From: Dermanyssus gallinae
Lineage: Eukaryota; Arthropoda; Arachnida; Mesostigmata; Dermanyssidae
DNA: 64,000 bases
Direction: 5' to 3'
Assembly: GCA_003439945.1 (NCBI GenBank)
Contig: QVRM01001369.1
Location: 1,536,501-1,600,500 of the forward strand
Below the pieces are notes generated by a model that had not been told where the DNA came from, ran no database searches, and saw nothing but the letters and a program-made list of their open reading frames with translations. Shown here piece after piece: positions 34,189 to 45,121 of this stretch (its first letter is position 1; each line of letters opens with the position of its first letter). Made by a program: the position numbers and the translations under genes.

Positions 34189-35360
34189 TATATATATATA
34201 TATATATATATTGCGTTACTGATTACCGATCGATTCATACATCGGTTACACGATACTGTCACCCGTGGGATGCATAATACAAGTTCGCACACACTTGCAC
34301 TCAGAGGTCGCGAAACGTCTATTGCATTGCAAAATTGGTTATGAGATGCATGTTTTCTGTAGTTTGGGCCCTTCCAGGGCCCTATATTTACCGATATATC
34401 TTCAAGAAAGATACGGATGGACGGAAGTGTAGCGCCTGGCATTATCTTCAATGCGCACCGCATTTGTGAAAATAGGTGAGAGAGAAGGCGATCGAGTGCC
34501 ATGCTTGGCCCATTCGATGAAGATCCTGTCGATAATGACGGTGGCTGTGTCGCTTAAGGCTTTACAGACACAATAACGTTGTTGACCTGTTGTTCTTCTT
34601 CTTGCTCTTCGTGTTGCCACTCAATGCGTGACAGAAAACCAACAGACAACCAGTCGAAGCATTTGCAATTGTCGAATCAAGCTCACACAACTAAGACAGC
34701 CAGCTCTGACACAGAAGGAGGGAGACGTAGAAAGGGTCGTTGTCGACTGTTGTTGCGCAGATCATCTCGGTGACTCGGCTTATCTGTGTAGTCTGTCTAC
34801 ATTTGTGGTGTATTAGTCAGCCAACTACCACCACTCAGCCTCGACGCTTATTGCGGTAGCAGTCTGCGAAACTTTCTCGAGAAACTACTTTAGATGCAGC
34901 TTGCAGGGCACTGACGCGTGCAAATTACGTGCATTTATGTTATCAAGTGTTTTCCAAGAAGTACTTGAATTTGACAGAGTTGCAAGCGTTTCGAACGTCT
35001 AATAGAAAATGGCAGAAAAAGAGAGTGAGACTAGCAATGAAACCTGTAGGATATGGTTTCATCCATATCACAGGTTTGATTATAGTTTTTTCTTCGCGAG
35101 AACAAATAGCGGAGTAGACAGTTAAAAGAAGTTACAATTCAAAAGCATTTCTCTAAAATAATTGGAGACCTATGTCTTCTTAGATCATCTTTTACTTTGT
35201 ATTCGCTTTCTCTGCGCCTGAACAACGTGTGTAAAAACAGCTGTCTCAGAAATAATCTAACGTAATGTTAGCGTTGCCGCTGCTCTGGCGTTGCAAGTTA
35301 TTATATCGCCCATTTATGGTTCAAATCAGTACAAAAAAAAAGTTAAACTGTTTTGCTATT
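34189..35360. other. Intergenic, no gene recognised
   Basis: It begins with (TA)n at 34189-34211 directly beside mariner 1. The rest, including a GC-richer patch at 34400-34800, shows no supported exon. Confidence 0.5.
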
Positions 35361-35364
35361 TGCT

Positions 35365-36030
35365 TCATGCACATTGTGAAACAGCTTTCAAGCATACCAA
35401 AGATTGCCCGAGTAAGATGTCCTCAAACCCTGTCAAGACAGTGCGCTCTGTACCGGCGATGTACGCAGTGAAGGTCGTCCCACTATGACGGAGCCGAAGT
35501 CCCAGATACCGGAAGGAGCAGACAAATAGGATTGGTTGGCACAACGTATAACGTCTTTGACAGCTAATCGACCGGCTCTTCTGAATTTCGCACCCTCCAT
35601 GGCGTTTATTTCTAACCCGCAAGACAAGGAATACCTCTACCATAGAGGTAATGCGTTTGATGGTGCCCGGGTCGTGATGAGCGACCGCTATATTATAACT
35701 ATGGCTTTTCGATACTTTTGTCGAATACAGCGATAACATCGGCAAGCAGAGAAGTCAAGGAGACGCAGCTCAGTGGGTTTCCTTCCCACCAAAGCAAGAT
35801 GCTTTTTAATAAGGATTGTGTACAAATGGCCATCGATGATTGCTACAGTTTTATTGAAGCACATGGAACGCTCAATCTCCGATTGAAGCACATGAATTGC
35901 AACACGCGTACCCCTGACCTCTTCGAATTGCTCCGGCGGAAGGGTCTGGTCGACCACGTACTCAATCCGTATAATTTAGTTGCAGAAGAAATTCTTCAGC
36001 GTCCTTTCAGGCAATTTACCGCGGTATAAG
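35365..36030 (-). mobile_element. LINE RT fragment (fingers to thumb), decayed
   Basis: Reading the minus strand, 35957 onward gives VVDQTLPPEQFEEVRGTR with later LQSEIERSM, matching the LPPEQ-GFR-GRS block at the start of LINE RTs. Further on are IAVAHHDPGTIKR, SCGLEINAMEGAKFRRAGRL with AVKDVIR, and FRYLGLRLRHSGTTF, which correspond to the blocks after the YADD box (GLELN-KT-FR-GGRL and YLG). The blocks lie in different frames, so the gene is dead. A related piece lies at 8640-9030. The clade is not fixed; the FR-GGRL signature is common in arthropod LINEs. Confidence 0.7.
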
Positions 36031-37920
36031 TCTAGGTCTCGTCTGTGACTGGCCTTAAATTGTTCAGAAAGCCTGGCGAAATGCTAGGTTCTTAGCATTT
36101 GCCCCTCTTTATGATTCCGGTGAAAAAATCGCAAAGACTAAATATTTGCCAAGAGCGGCTTAGACTGCAGCTAATGCTCGTGGTACACATGGTCGGACCC
36201 CGCACTCTTTTGCTTCTCTCCAAAGAGAGCGCAGGACCTGAATTAATTCTTCTACCTCAAAGGGCAGACTTGTAATATCTTGTTTCAATCGAGCGAGCGC
36301 TCAATCATTAGAGCCAGACGTACCGTCTCGCAGTTACAGAAACGACCGGTTAGGTAACTCGTTGAACTGGCATTCCGTTCTGCTCTTTCGAGCAGTCAGC
36401 TTTTCTCCAGCCTAGCGTATGTACGTTTTATGCAAGCTTTTCCACTGTTGAAGTAGTGAAGAAGTGAGAAAACCACTGTCGTGATTTTCTTTGCCCCGGT
36501 TTCATCCACCTGACAGCACATAGTGCTCTCTAGCAGTTCACAGCAAAAATGCACATCACAGCCCACCTCGAGGCTATAATCGCTAGAAGTAGAAAGTATA
36601 CATGCCTTGTAGTAAACAAGTGCGGATCGCCTCGCAATTTTGCTCAAATATCAGAAATATTTACAACTGCTGACACCGGTCTGTGTTTGCTCGCAGCCAC
36701 CTCGAGAACATCGAAGCTCTTAGCTCCGCCATGGACAAGTTTGTGAAGCAATAGGGCAATTGTGCTACTTCCGTTATGACATACGTTGGCATATGACATA
36801 CGCGAAACCTGATATAACAGACCTCATCGTGTCAACGACCTCTGCCGAGTCAAGATTTGGGGAGAGGCAGAAGACGAAGAGAGGCTCACGCAAAGATCGT
36901 TTTGCGCCGGCAAAAGGATAGGAATTGCGACCTTACAAAATACAGCAGTCGTGTTTAGCCATACTTAGAGGGCAAATACAATATGGATCGTTACAGAAGA
37001 GGTTATATGCTCTCATCGGCACCAAGCCGACTTAGCACATAACACCAGTTTCAACAACGCTGTTACCAGCTGTTTAACGGACGGAAAACTCACAGAAAGC
37101 TAGGGGAAGCTGTACACAGTCAAACGCCCTACGCATCACACATGCACCCTAGAATCAATTCTTATCAATGAAAAAAATACATTGGGTAGCACAATGCATA
37201 CAATACTAACGACGCTAATAAAAAGCAGAGCTTACGACGAATACACACTTCTGTGATAATTTTATTTAGCTCAGAACGGGGTGTAAACAATTGTCCCTTC
37301 TTATCTCAAATACACAAAAAAATACACACTTCTTATATCAAAATAAAAACATGGCCAGTCAGGAAGGTTCACAGAAACAGTGCTAGAAGAGACTGTAAAA
37401 AACGTTTCTGGGAGCTGCAGTAGCAATAGTAATAATAGTAATTATTAGTATTATAAACCTAGTTAACCTTGGTCATCAAAGTCGATCCGTTGATTTCTGG
37501 GCGCACAGGTATGTCGTAGCGGCATATGCCATTTTTGCCCTAAGCACTGCATATGCACTCATCAGTATTTTAACAGTTTTGTAAGGCTATCTGTATCGTA
37601 AAGATTCCTTGGTAAGGCTATTTTCCATGTTTGTGTACGAAGGGCTATACCTGTAGTTTTATCCTAAATATGATCTTTGCTATCTTCGCGCTGATGGAAT
37701 GTAGGCAGGTTTTTCCGGTAAGAATATCGCAGTGATAGCCTAAGTTTAGGCCTCGTCAATGTGGCTTGTGAGCGAAAGCTTAGGTTATAGATTAATCTCG
37801 AGATAATTGAAGTAATTGACACTCTTCGAGTGGTCAATCGCACACGTTTTTTTTAAAGATGTTCACGCTGTAATCTAAAACTGTGAGAACTAGATTAAAC
37901 ATGCTACAGTTTATTCCTAG
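36031..37920. other. Intergenic, no gene recognised
   Basis: AT-rich DNA with short frames only. No repeat or motif above background was seen. Confidence 0.5.
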
Positions 37921-37925
37921 ACTTG

Positions 37926-38015
37926 AGTGCATTGCCTGATGGCGTGATGCATTCGCCTACGTCTTGTAACCGGAGAAGACACACAGGTGCGCGGGTTCGA
38001 GCCCCACTGTTGCAC
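37926..38015 (+). mobile_element. tRNA-Thr-like SINE head
   Basis: A tRNA-like stretch: an acceptor-like end gtgcatt can pair with the 3' end ttgcac. An anticodon-arm-like ctacgtcttgtaaccgg (anticodon TGT, Thr) is followed by a good B box gggttcgagcccc. Extra bases between the anticodon and T arms (acacag) and a weak A box argue against a working tRNA. It is most likely the 5' head of a tRNA-derived SINE. Confidence 0.5.
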
Positions 38016-38217
38016 ATTTGTACTTATGGAGGTCCGCCTATAAAGCAATGCGAAAAGCAGTCCCGTAGATATTAAATTATCGCTGAGGGTCAGCTCGAAA
38101 GGTTTATATTTAGACTTGAGTCGTTTCGAGTAGTAGGCAACATATTTTCTATACTCTACCTACTCTACATATCTCATAAGCTTTTCCATATCAATAAAAG
38201 TGGCACCCGTCGCATCG

Positions 38218-38900
38218 ACCAAGACATTTAACAACGCGTCGGCGTAGCACGAGGAGATATTGCAAGGCCATTTTCATTTGTAATAGACGTTAAACGTTGA
38301 AGAAGGTTAAAGCAAAACAGTGTTGCATGCCGATCTTCTAATTATGGCTAAATCAAGGATTCCACTTACAACTCTGCCTACAATAAGCTACATGTCATGC
38401 AAACAGGACAAACTTACTATAAACGTTGCAAAAATCAATGTCGTGGAGAACGGTAAGCAGCCGAAGACGACAGGATCATAAATGTAGGCAGTAAGAAGAT
38501 ACAACTATAAGACCGCTTTACATAACTAGGCGTAACACAGACACTTCAGTTATTATTTATATGGCAGCTAGAAGGACAGTGGGCAAAAGCTACAGCGGCA
38601 ATGGTCCTACGAGAATAGGAAAAAACTGAATTGATAAAACGCTATGACCATTTTCAGAATGAAGGCTTGCCCCTCATCTGACACTACAACCCATGAAAGC
38701 AATCGATAAAGTCAGAACACATATAAAGTACATCCTAAAATCTTCCGTGAAATGCTACCACCAAACTGGCACTGCTGTTGTGCAGATACCACATTTTTAT
38801 CGAACAGCTAGTAAGGAACGGTTACACCTTCTGGAAAACGGTTAAAGAGCTGTACAACGCCTACAGATACAATATCAACTTCGCCTTCCAGAACTGCACC
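38218..38900 (+). mobile_element. Decayed LINE RT remnant
   Basis: Across frames the plus strand gives QRVGVARGDIARPFSFVID (the GVRQGDPLSP-LF block), ADLLIMAKS (the YADDLLIMA box with one Asp lost), KLTINVAKINVVENG and RFT*LGVTQ (the F-YLGV block), then AKATAAM. Order and spacing fit a LINE RT of the CR1/RTE/I-type. There are many stops and no endonuclease or tail could be defined. Confidence 0.65.
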
Positions 38901-39327
38901 AACGGTTGTTCAAGATAGCTTTTCCTATTTCTCTAGCATGTCTATTAGTTGGCCAATATATAGTAAAATTAAGTTTATTCACCATTGTCAAGTAAGATAA
39001 GACCACATGAAAATAACAATCAGCCGTTGATTGTGTGCTTACATTTTTCAATGCATAGTTAAGAGACTCAAAAAAGTCTAATGAATACTAAAGAAGACAC
39101 TAACAGTTTTATTTAATTTTGTAGTTACAGTGGAATATGAATATCTAACTACCCTTGGGCTTGTGAGGGGTGCTACCAGTCGAGTCTAATGAATGTCTTA
39201 CTTGCCGAACAATTGAGCATTTGTGGTAAGGGGTCTTATCCCGAGAAGGTCGTGTTCTACTGTTTATGTACTTCATCGATCAAGTCAAATAGATAAATTC
39301 TCCTCAGTGCGGTGGCAATATAAACTA
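38901..39327. other. Intergenic, nothing recognised
   Basis: No repeat or coding signal was seen between the RT remnant and mariner 2. Confidence 0.5.
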
Positions 39328-40280
39328 TACATAGTGTGTTCAAAACGTATCGCGACTTTTGTGTTTTTTCAAAAATTATTCATTTATTCATGAATATCTA
39401 TTTTGTCGCCCTTCAAAGTAATCCCCATGAGATATTATACACTTGTGCCAACGGTTTTTCCAATCTTCGAAGCACTTCAAAAAACCTTTTTTTTTAACCT
39501 TGTTCAGCTACTCCTTCGATGCCGTCTTTATCTCGTCAAGCGTAGCGTAACGTCGTCCTTTCATGGGCCTCTTCAGTTTAGGGAACAAGAAAAAGTCACA
39601 GGGGGCCAGATCTGGGGAATATGGTGGCTGCGGCATCATTAGTGTGTTGTTTTTGGCCAAAAACTCGCGCACAAGCAACGATGTGTGAGCAGGGGCGTTA
39701 TCGTGGTGCAAAAGCCAATTTTTGTTCTTCCACAAATCCGGGCGTTTCTGGCGGATTGCTTCGCGCAAATTGCGCATAACTTGCAGGTAATATTACTTAT
39801 TGACCGTTCTACCCTGTGGCAAGAACTCATGATGCACCACGCCCCTGCAATCGTTAATCATTAATTTTTTCGTCTGTTGTTGAAGTGCTCGGGCGTCCGG
39901 CACGCTCTTCGTCGTTCACATCTTCTCGGCCTTCTGAGAACATTTTGTACCACCGATAAACGTTGCTTCGGTTCAAGGTAGCTTCTCCGTATGCCACAGT
40001 CAACATTCGGAATGCATCCGCGCACTTAATTTCGTTTTTCACACAAAATTTGATACAGGTTCTTTGGTCCATTTTTTTGAATAGGTAAAAATCGAAGACG
40101 ATCCAAAACACGTGCAAGCAAAGCAGCTGTCAACAATTAAGTGAACATTCAAAATGGCCGAGCTTGTCGGCATAAGTGAGAGACATGAGTGCCAACATAA
40201 CGCCACAAAAAATCGAAATTCGAATATACGTAACCCCATGAAAATTCAAAAGTCGCGATACGTTTTGAACACACCTCGTA
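39328..40280 (-). mobile_element. mariner element 2, internally deleted
   Basis: The terminal inverted repeats share gtgtgttcaaaacgtatcgc and the following gacttttg (left about 39330-39361, right about 40247-40278), with a few mismatches at the outer end. TA flanks both sides. The total is about 950 bp against about 1.3 kb for full mariners. The family differs from mariner 1: the TIRs are unrelated, and so is the transposase N-terminus. Confidence 0.9.
39508..40072 (-). pseudogene. Mariner transposase with internal deletion
   Basis: The start is at 40072 (MDQRTCIKFCVKNEIKCADA). The first domain reads through SNVYRWYKMFSEGREDVNDE and AGRPSTSTTDEKI. It then breaks, and the text resumes with the C-terminal catalytic half: MRNLREAIRQKRPDLWKN, HHDNAPAHTS (second Asp region) and YSPDLAPCDFFLFPKLKR (third Asp). 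The linker, second DNA-binding part and first catalytic Asp are missing, roughly 100 codons or more. Non-functional. Confidence 0.9.
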
Positions 40281-41090
40281 CACGTCCCTACGAGACAAAA
40301 GTTATACAGAATTCTAAATGGGACGGTTATTATTTAGTGGCTTTGAGCAGTGGCTGAGAAATACTGGATCTAAATGAACTGCCACATAAATATGCTGTCC
40401 TACATCTGGGGGTATGAAAAAGAAAGCTGGCTACAAGTTTGACGAAATTATCTTGGCATACGATTTTAAGCTATGTTCAACGTTACTTAAGAGGTGACAT
40501 AGTGCTATGCGTATGTTAGAAAGTATTAGATGCTGTGTGACCGGATTCTAATTACTGCTTCACGTATGTCAAGTCATAAACACAAATCAAAATGTAACCC
40601 TCAATTACTGGATAAAACATGCAGAGACGCCCGATTAGGTGCAAAGCTGAACTGGTCGGCATTTTACCTGATTTAAGGCAACCACCTTCTTATCAGTATC
40701 AAAAGCCTGTCTAGTAATAATAACTAAGTACACATAAATGAAACTGCACATATTGTGATAAGTCGCTTCACATCGAAAGAAGAAAGAGTCTTAATTAATC
40801 AACTGCCTCATCCGCCCAATTTCGCATCTGTTAACTAGTTTTTGTTCCTAAAAGTGAAGCCAAGTAGATTTTTTTTCGCATATGAAAGACGATTCTAAAA
40901 TGCGAGTTACATCCACACATCTAAAAAATGCACCGCAGTACAAACGGGTGTATGGGCTTAGAATATTAACATTCAAGAGCAAACAAATATACATGTCATT
41001 CTTAAAAAATACTTTTTTTTGCACTAGTCCTATCATTTTTGAGATACGCTATGTACAAATAGTAAAAAAAAATAAATAAAAAAAATTAGA
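40281..41090. other. Intergenic, A-rich end
   Basis: No gene was recognised. An A-rich stretch (41064-41087) precedes the truncated start of the next LINE. Confidence 0.5.
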
Positions 41091-42060
41091 AACCGCTTAG
41101 CCCATCTTCAAGAGAACCTTGAGGCGCGCTGTGGGGGTAGGCCTGAAAACGTACTGTCCCAGCGCGACTGGAGTTCACCTCTGCACGACGAGATACAACG
41201 ACGTCTCTTTAACGAAGCTGCCGACGACACAGCCAGAGCTCGCTTAAACGCCGTATCCGCCAAGGATTCAGGGGCCTGGTAACACGCGCTTCCCAGTGCC
41301 CCCATAGGTACCCTTCTTGATGACGAGTCGATTCGCATAGCAGTAGGCTTACGACTAGGGGCAGACGTAGTTAGCCCTCATCGGTGCCAATGTGGTCACC
41401 CCGTCGATAAACTAGGACATCACGGACTATCGTGCATTATTAGTGCAGGACGACGCTCGAGACATGCCGCTATTAATGAGACCTTTAGCAGAGCCCTTAG
41501 GTCGTGCGGTCGTCCGTGCATTCTTGAACCCCCAGGCCTCTGCGCGGAGGACGGCAAGCGTCCAGATGGTATGACACTCACACCATTCGAGCGAGGCAAA
41601 ATGCTAGTTTGGGATGCAACCGTTACCGACTCCTTAGCTCCTTTTATGGTCGGTGGCGGCGCATCCGAAGCTGGTTATGCAGCCCACCTTGCGGAGGCTA
41701 ACAAGTTGAGAAAATACTCATCAATCGGCTATCCCCATGAATTTTGCCCTCTCGCGTTTGAAACCCTGGGTGCCCCTGGCGTTCGGACCAAGCAGCTGAT
41801 CCGCAAAGTTGGGACCTTGTTAAACCTGTCATCCGGTGATAACAGGTCATCGTCCTTTCTTAAACAACGCCTGGATCTTGACATACAACGTGGAAACGCT
41901 GCCTCCGTTCGGGGCACACTCCTGAAGTGGTCTCGCCCTGGCCTCATCGAAACGGACACGTGACAGTCTCAATGCGCATTGGCTTAGCTAGTTGATGTGT
42001 GTAACATATACCTAATGTATTATACGGAAATAAACTTCTAATAGTAAACTAAGTGTAGAT
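41091..42060 (+). mobile_element. R4/R2-type LINE, 5' truncated, near-intact C-terminus
   Basis: The element starts within coding sequence and ends after a short 3' UTR containing aataaa (42029). The frame is described separately. The tail region 41964-42060 does not match the tails of the LINE copies at 2386, 24802 or 45048, so it is a different family. Confidence 0.8.
41100..41963 (+). pseudogene. LINE CCHC + restriction-like endonuclease domain with one nonsense codon
   Basis: One reading frame runs from about 41100 to the stop at 41961-41963, broken only by TAA at 41280-41282, in a DSGAW-stop-HALPSAP context. The order is an N-terminal Arg-rich part (LFNEAADDTARARLNAVSA), then CQCGHPVDKLGHHGLSC (CX1CX8HX4C), SAGRRSRHAAIN, KRPDG with a WDATV Asp (PD-x15-D), NKLRKYSS (K-x-x-K-Y-like element), and FETLGAPG. 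It closes with FLKQRLDLDIQRGNAASVRG, the same closing block as at 2287 and 44933. This fits the restriction-like endonuclease of R2/R4-type LINEs. RT is missing. Confidence 0.8.
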
Positions 42061-43550
42061 ACGCTGTGTATATATAGTTAATATGGTGCGATGCTCTCGG
42101 CGCTGGTACGACAGAAATTGCTTTGCACTGAGGAAGTGCAACTTAGTGCCTCCAGCAATCTTCAGCACGGAAGTTATTTACTTAATCACACGACGTCATC
42201 ATCGAAAGCTTCAATACTCCAAGGAGCTATCATCTGCCGACCAACAGGAACGCCTTCTTATTCTAAAAGCACAACAAGAACCTTACCTCAGTGTCACTAT
42301 TCCCTATTTTTATTGAAAACATTTGACTAATGGTAAAAGAACTAAATTATAATTTAGAAGAATATGTATAATGCTTCAAGACGTTGCGGCTCGTCGACCT
42401 AGTTGATCCTTCTGCGCGCCGTAGCCGCTCCATCGCTGATAGAGCGGACCTCACCTCATCACACAACAACTTTAAACCTTTACGAGCTGTCTAATTCCAT
42501 CTGAAAAACTCCTGGGCCACTTTCAAGTTATCATGTTTGTCATCCATACTATGTTCATATTTACATATCCAAGCAGGGTGCATTTGAGATAAATAAGTCA
42601 TAGACTTAGCAGTTTGGATTGAAATGGAAGAAATGTCGTTACTAAGCCTGAGTTACAAACAAAAAGTTATCGAAGCTACTGAGTCTAATTTCGAGCGGTG
42701 AAGTCTACTGAGTCCAAGTCAATATGAACCGAGAATTGCAGGGTTATGCGTTTCCCAGACGAAGTAAACGTCGTCAATGATGGTACTCATTCAACAAAAA
42801 GTAGTAGAAGCGTATCTGCAGGGTGCTTCTCCAAACGGTGGGCTATATATAGTCCGACATTGAGAGCTGGGTATAGAACACAGGTCAGTTGTCGTTGCTT
42901 CTCAGCCAAGTTCTGGCACCACATGGCTCACAATGCCTTTTGACACTAGCACTGCTAGCCTGAGGCACGCATTAGCCGACTAGTTTTTAAAGTAAGCTGC
43001 AACGGGGTGGGCGGGAAGGGGGGGGGGGTCAACTGAATATAATAATTGATATATGTATATATGAGTTCTCTCTGCCTGGAGAGAGAATCTACGAGTACAG
43101 GTGGTACTCTCTACGAACAGGAGGGGATTTCATCCGGCACAATGGGAGGAAGGCGGAAACGAAGACACCAAATGTCGAGAAAGCCGAACCCAAACAGAGA
43201 TGCCGAACGAGGGACTTCAATGATAAAGCCGCCACCAGACGTGTCGTTACTTCTGATCCCATAGGAGGTTTCTCTGTCTGTATACCGGCTGCTGCTACGG
43301 CTTTTGCTGTTGCTGCTGCTGCTCGGCTAAGGCACCCGTCGTCTTTCCCACCTCGTGGTCCTCCTTCTCTTTGCTTCCTTCTCTTCTCCCGTGAAGGCTG
43401 CCCCAGAGGTGGCGCACATGCGCGATCGACGGCACGCGGATTTGCCCGAAGTCTGCCTGCGCTGCCAAAGCTTGGCGCACGGAGACAGCAGGGAAAGCTT
43501 TGGCCTTACCGGTGGTGATCGTGGTGGAAATAGTGTTGGTGTCAGACGCG

Positions 43551-43582
<32 letters not shown>

Positions 43583-44750
43583 GCGGCAAGCTGTTGCACT
43601 TCTTTGTTGTAGCTGCAACTTACTCAGTTACTCACTAACTTACCCATTCAGCATTGCACCGTGTGTCCGTCCGACTGGCAGGGAGCAGCGTTGCTCTCGA
43701 CTTCTCATTGCGAATGCTTTCCTGCCAGCTTGGTTGGTTGGTCGGGCGCTCGGCAAAGCCGGGGTCGGTCGACGGTCATAGTCATCAAAGCCGTCGGCGC
43801 GGCCCTCGCCTGTGAGATCTGTGAGAGCCGGGCCTGAAGTTCATCACGCTCATCATCCTACGAGTACCGCGAGTCTAGCACCCTCATCCCTGTCCGAGTG
43901 CTGCATTGATTCAGACTGCCGTTGGCCGCTGCAAACAATTCAATGTCTTCGACCACCTTCGAACAGCTACATATATCTCTCATATCGGTACAGAACGAAC
44001 TCTCTTTTGCTGGCTAACAACCTTGGCCACTGCTGCTCGTGCTGCTATGGCGCAGACTGCTACGACGATCATGACCGTTGCAATTTCTAGAGCCGAAATA
44101 ATCGGCCATCAGCCCTGCCTAATAGAAGTGATATCGAATTTAGCTGTTTTATTTATTTGGCTCGTTTTGGAACTTTCGAGAGGAGTATGCGTAGTGTGCT
44201 GCTGCTGCTGCTGCTGCTGCTGGAGTTTCATTGCATAGTATTTTTTAAATAAACAAACCTACGCAAGATGATTAACGAACTGGATAAGCAGATCAGCTGC
44301 TAACGTAAAGTATCTAGCAAGGCTGTCTTGTTAAATACCACCCGTGATCATGATGATCGTGGCGATGTATTAACGGCACAGCAAATTAGAAATATCGTAT
44401 ATAAATTGTGATAACAAGATGCATTAGTTAACGCGTGTTTTCTGTAAACAAAGCCGAACGAGTCAGACAGAATGTGCGAGTTCTGTAGATTGAAAAAGCG
44501 AATGATTCGTATGAATTGCACCGTGTTCGTGTTTTTGTAGACATACCCGTTTCAAGCAAAAGTGCTTCTATCGTTAAACTTTCTCTAAAGACAGACCATG
44601 ACGCACAGTCACGCTCGATGATAAGAGATCGATGTTACAACCTATAGATGTAACAGCTGTACGCAATTAAATATTAACATATTTTGGAAGTAGCTTGCAC
44701 ATCGATTGACTAATACTGATTTTTACGTACGACACTATCTAGTAAATCAG
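42061..44750. other. Intergenic; GC-rich patch 43000-44230
   Basis: No exon was supported. The patch holds (TC)n at about 43553-43582, CAG-type runs near 43303-43322 and (GCT)n at 44198-44222. Open frames in several phases here are products of low-complexity sequence. Confidence 0.5.
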
Positions 44751-44843
<93 letters not shown>

Positions 44844-44897
44844 TAATAATAATAATAATATATAATAATAATAATAATAATAATATAATAATAATAA
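44751..44897. repeat. (TAA)n microsatellite, left part
   Basis: About 147 bases of TAA repeats with a few TATAA interruptions. The tract is interrupted by 175 bases of LINE sequence and resumes at 45073. Confidence 0.95.
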
Positions 44898-45072
44898 CAG
44901 CAAACACCGGGAATATACGCGAAGACGAATTTCTGAGGCAGCTGCTTTCACTGGCAGTTTGCAGAGGAAATGCCGCGTCGATATTAGGTGCGATGGGCTG
45001 AGAATAGCTAGATGGTAACCATGAAATAACGAGGATACACATTCACACCTCACAATTGTATTGTCCTAACAC
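44898..45072 (+). mobile_element. R4/Dong-like LINE 3' end inside (TAA)n
   Basis: The plus strand reads ITANTGNIREDEFLRQLLSL and then AVCRGNAASILGAMG followed by a stop at 44969-44971 region. This is the closing block of the endonuclease-type LINE family seen at 2287 and 41840. A 3' UTR of about 100 bases ends cctcacaattgtattgtcct, similar to the tail of the 1035-2418 element. The last bases merge into TAA repeats on both sides. This is the insertion pattern known for Dong of the R4 clade, which targets TAA repeats. Confidence 0.85.

Positions 45073-45120
<48 letters not shown>
45073..45120. repeat. (TAA)n microsatellite, right part
   Basis: Continuation of the TAA tract after the LINE 3' end. 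Confidence 0.95.

Positions 45121-45121
<1 letters not shown>

Noticed and set aside
37926..38015. Functional tRNA-Thr gene
   Set aside because: A good B box and anticodon arm, but the A box is weak and extra bases break the variable region. A SINE head fits better.
43295..43618. Several overlapping frames with Arg-Glu runs
   Set aside because: They are products of the (TC)n/(GA)n tract. Frames on both strands overlap and none has a domain.
44710..45053. Minus-strand frames with Leu or Tyr runs
   Set aside because: They translate the (TAA)n tract. The real signal here is the plus-strand LINE end.
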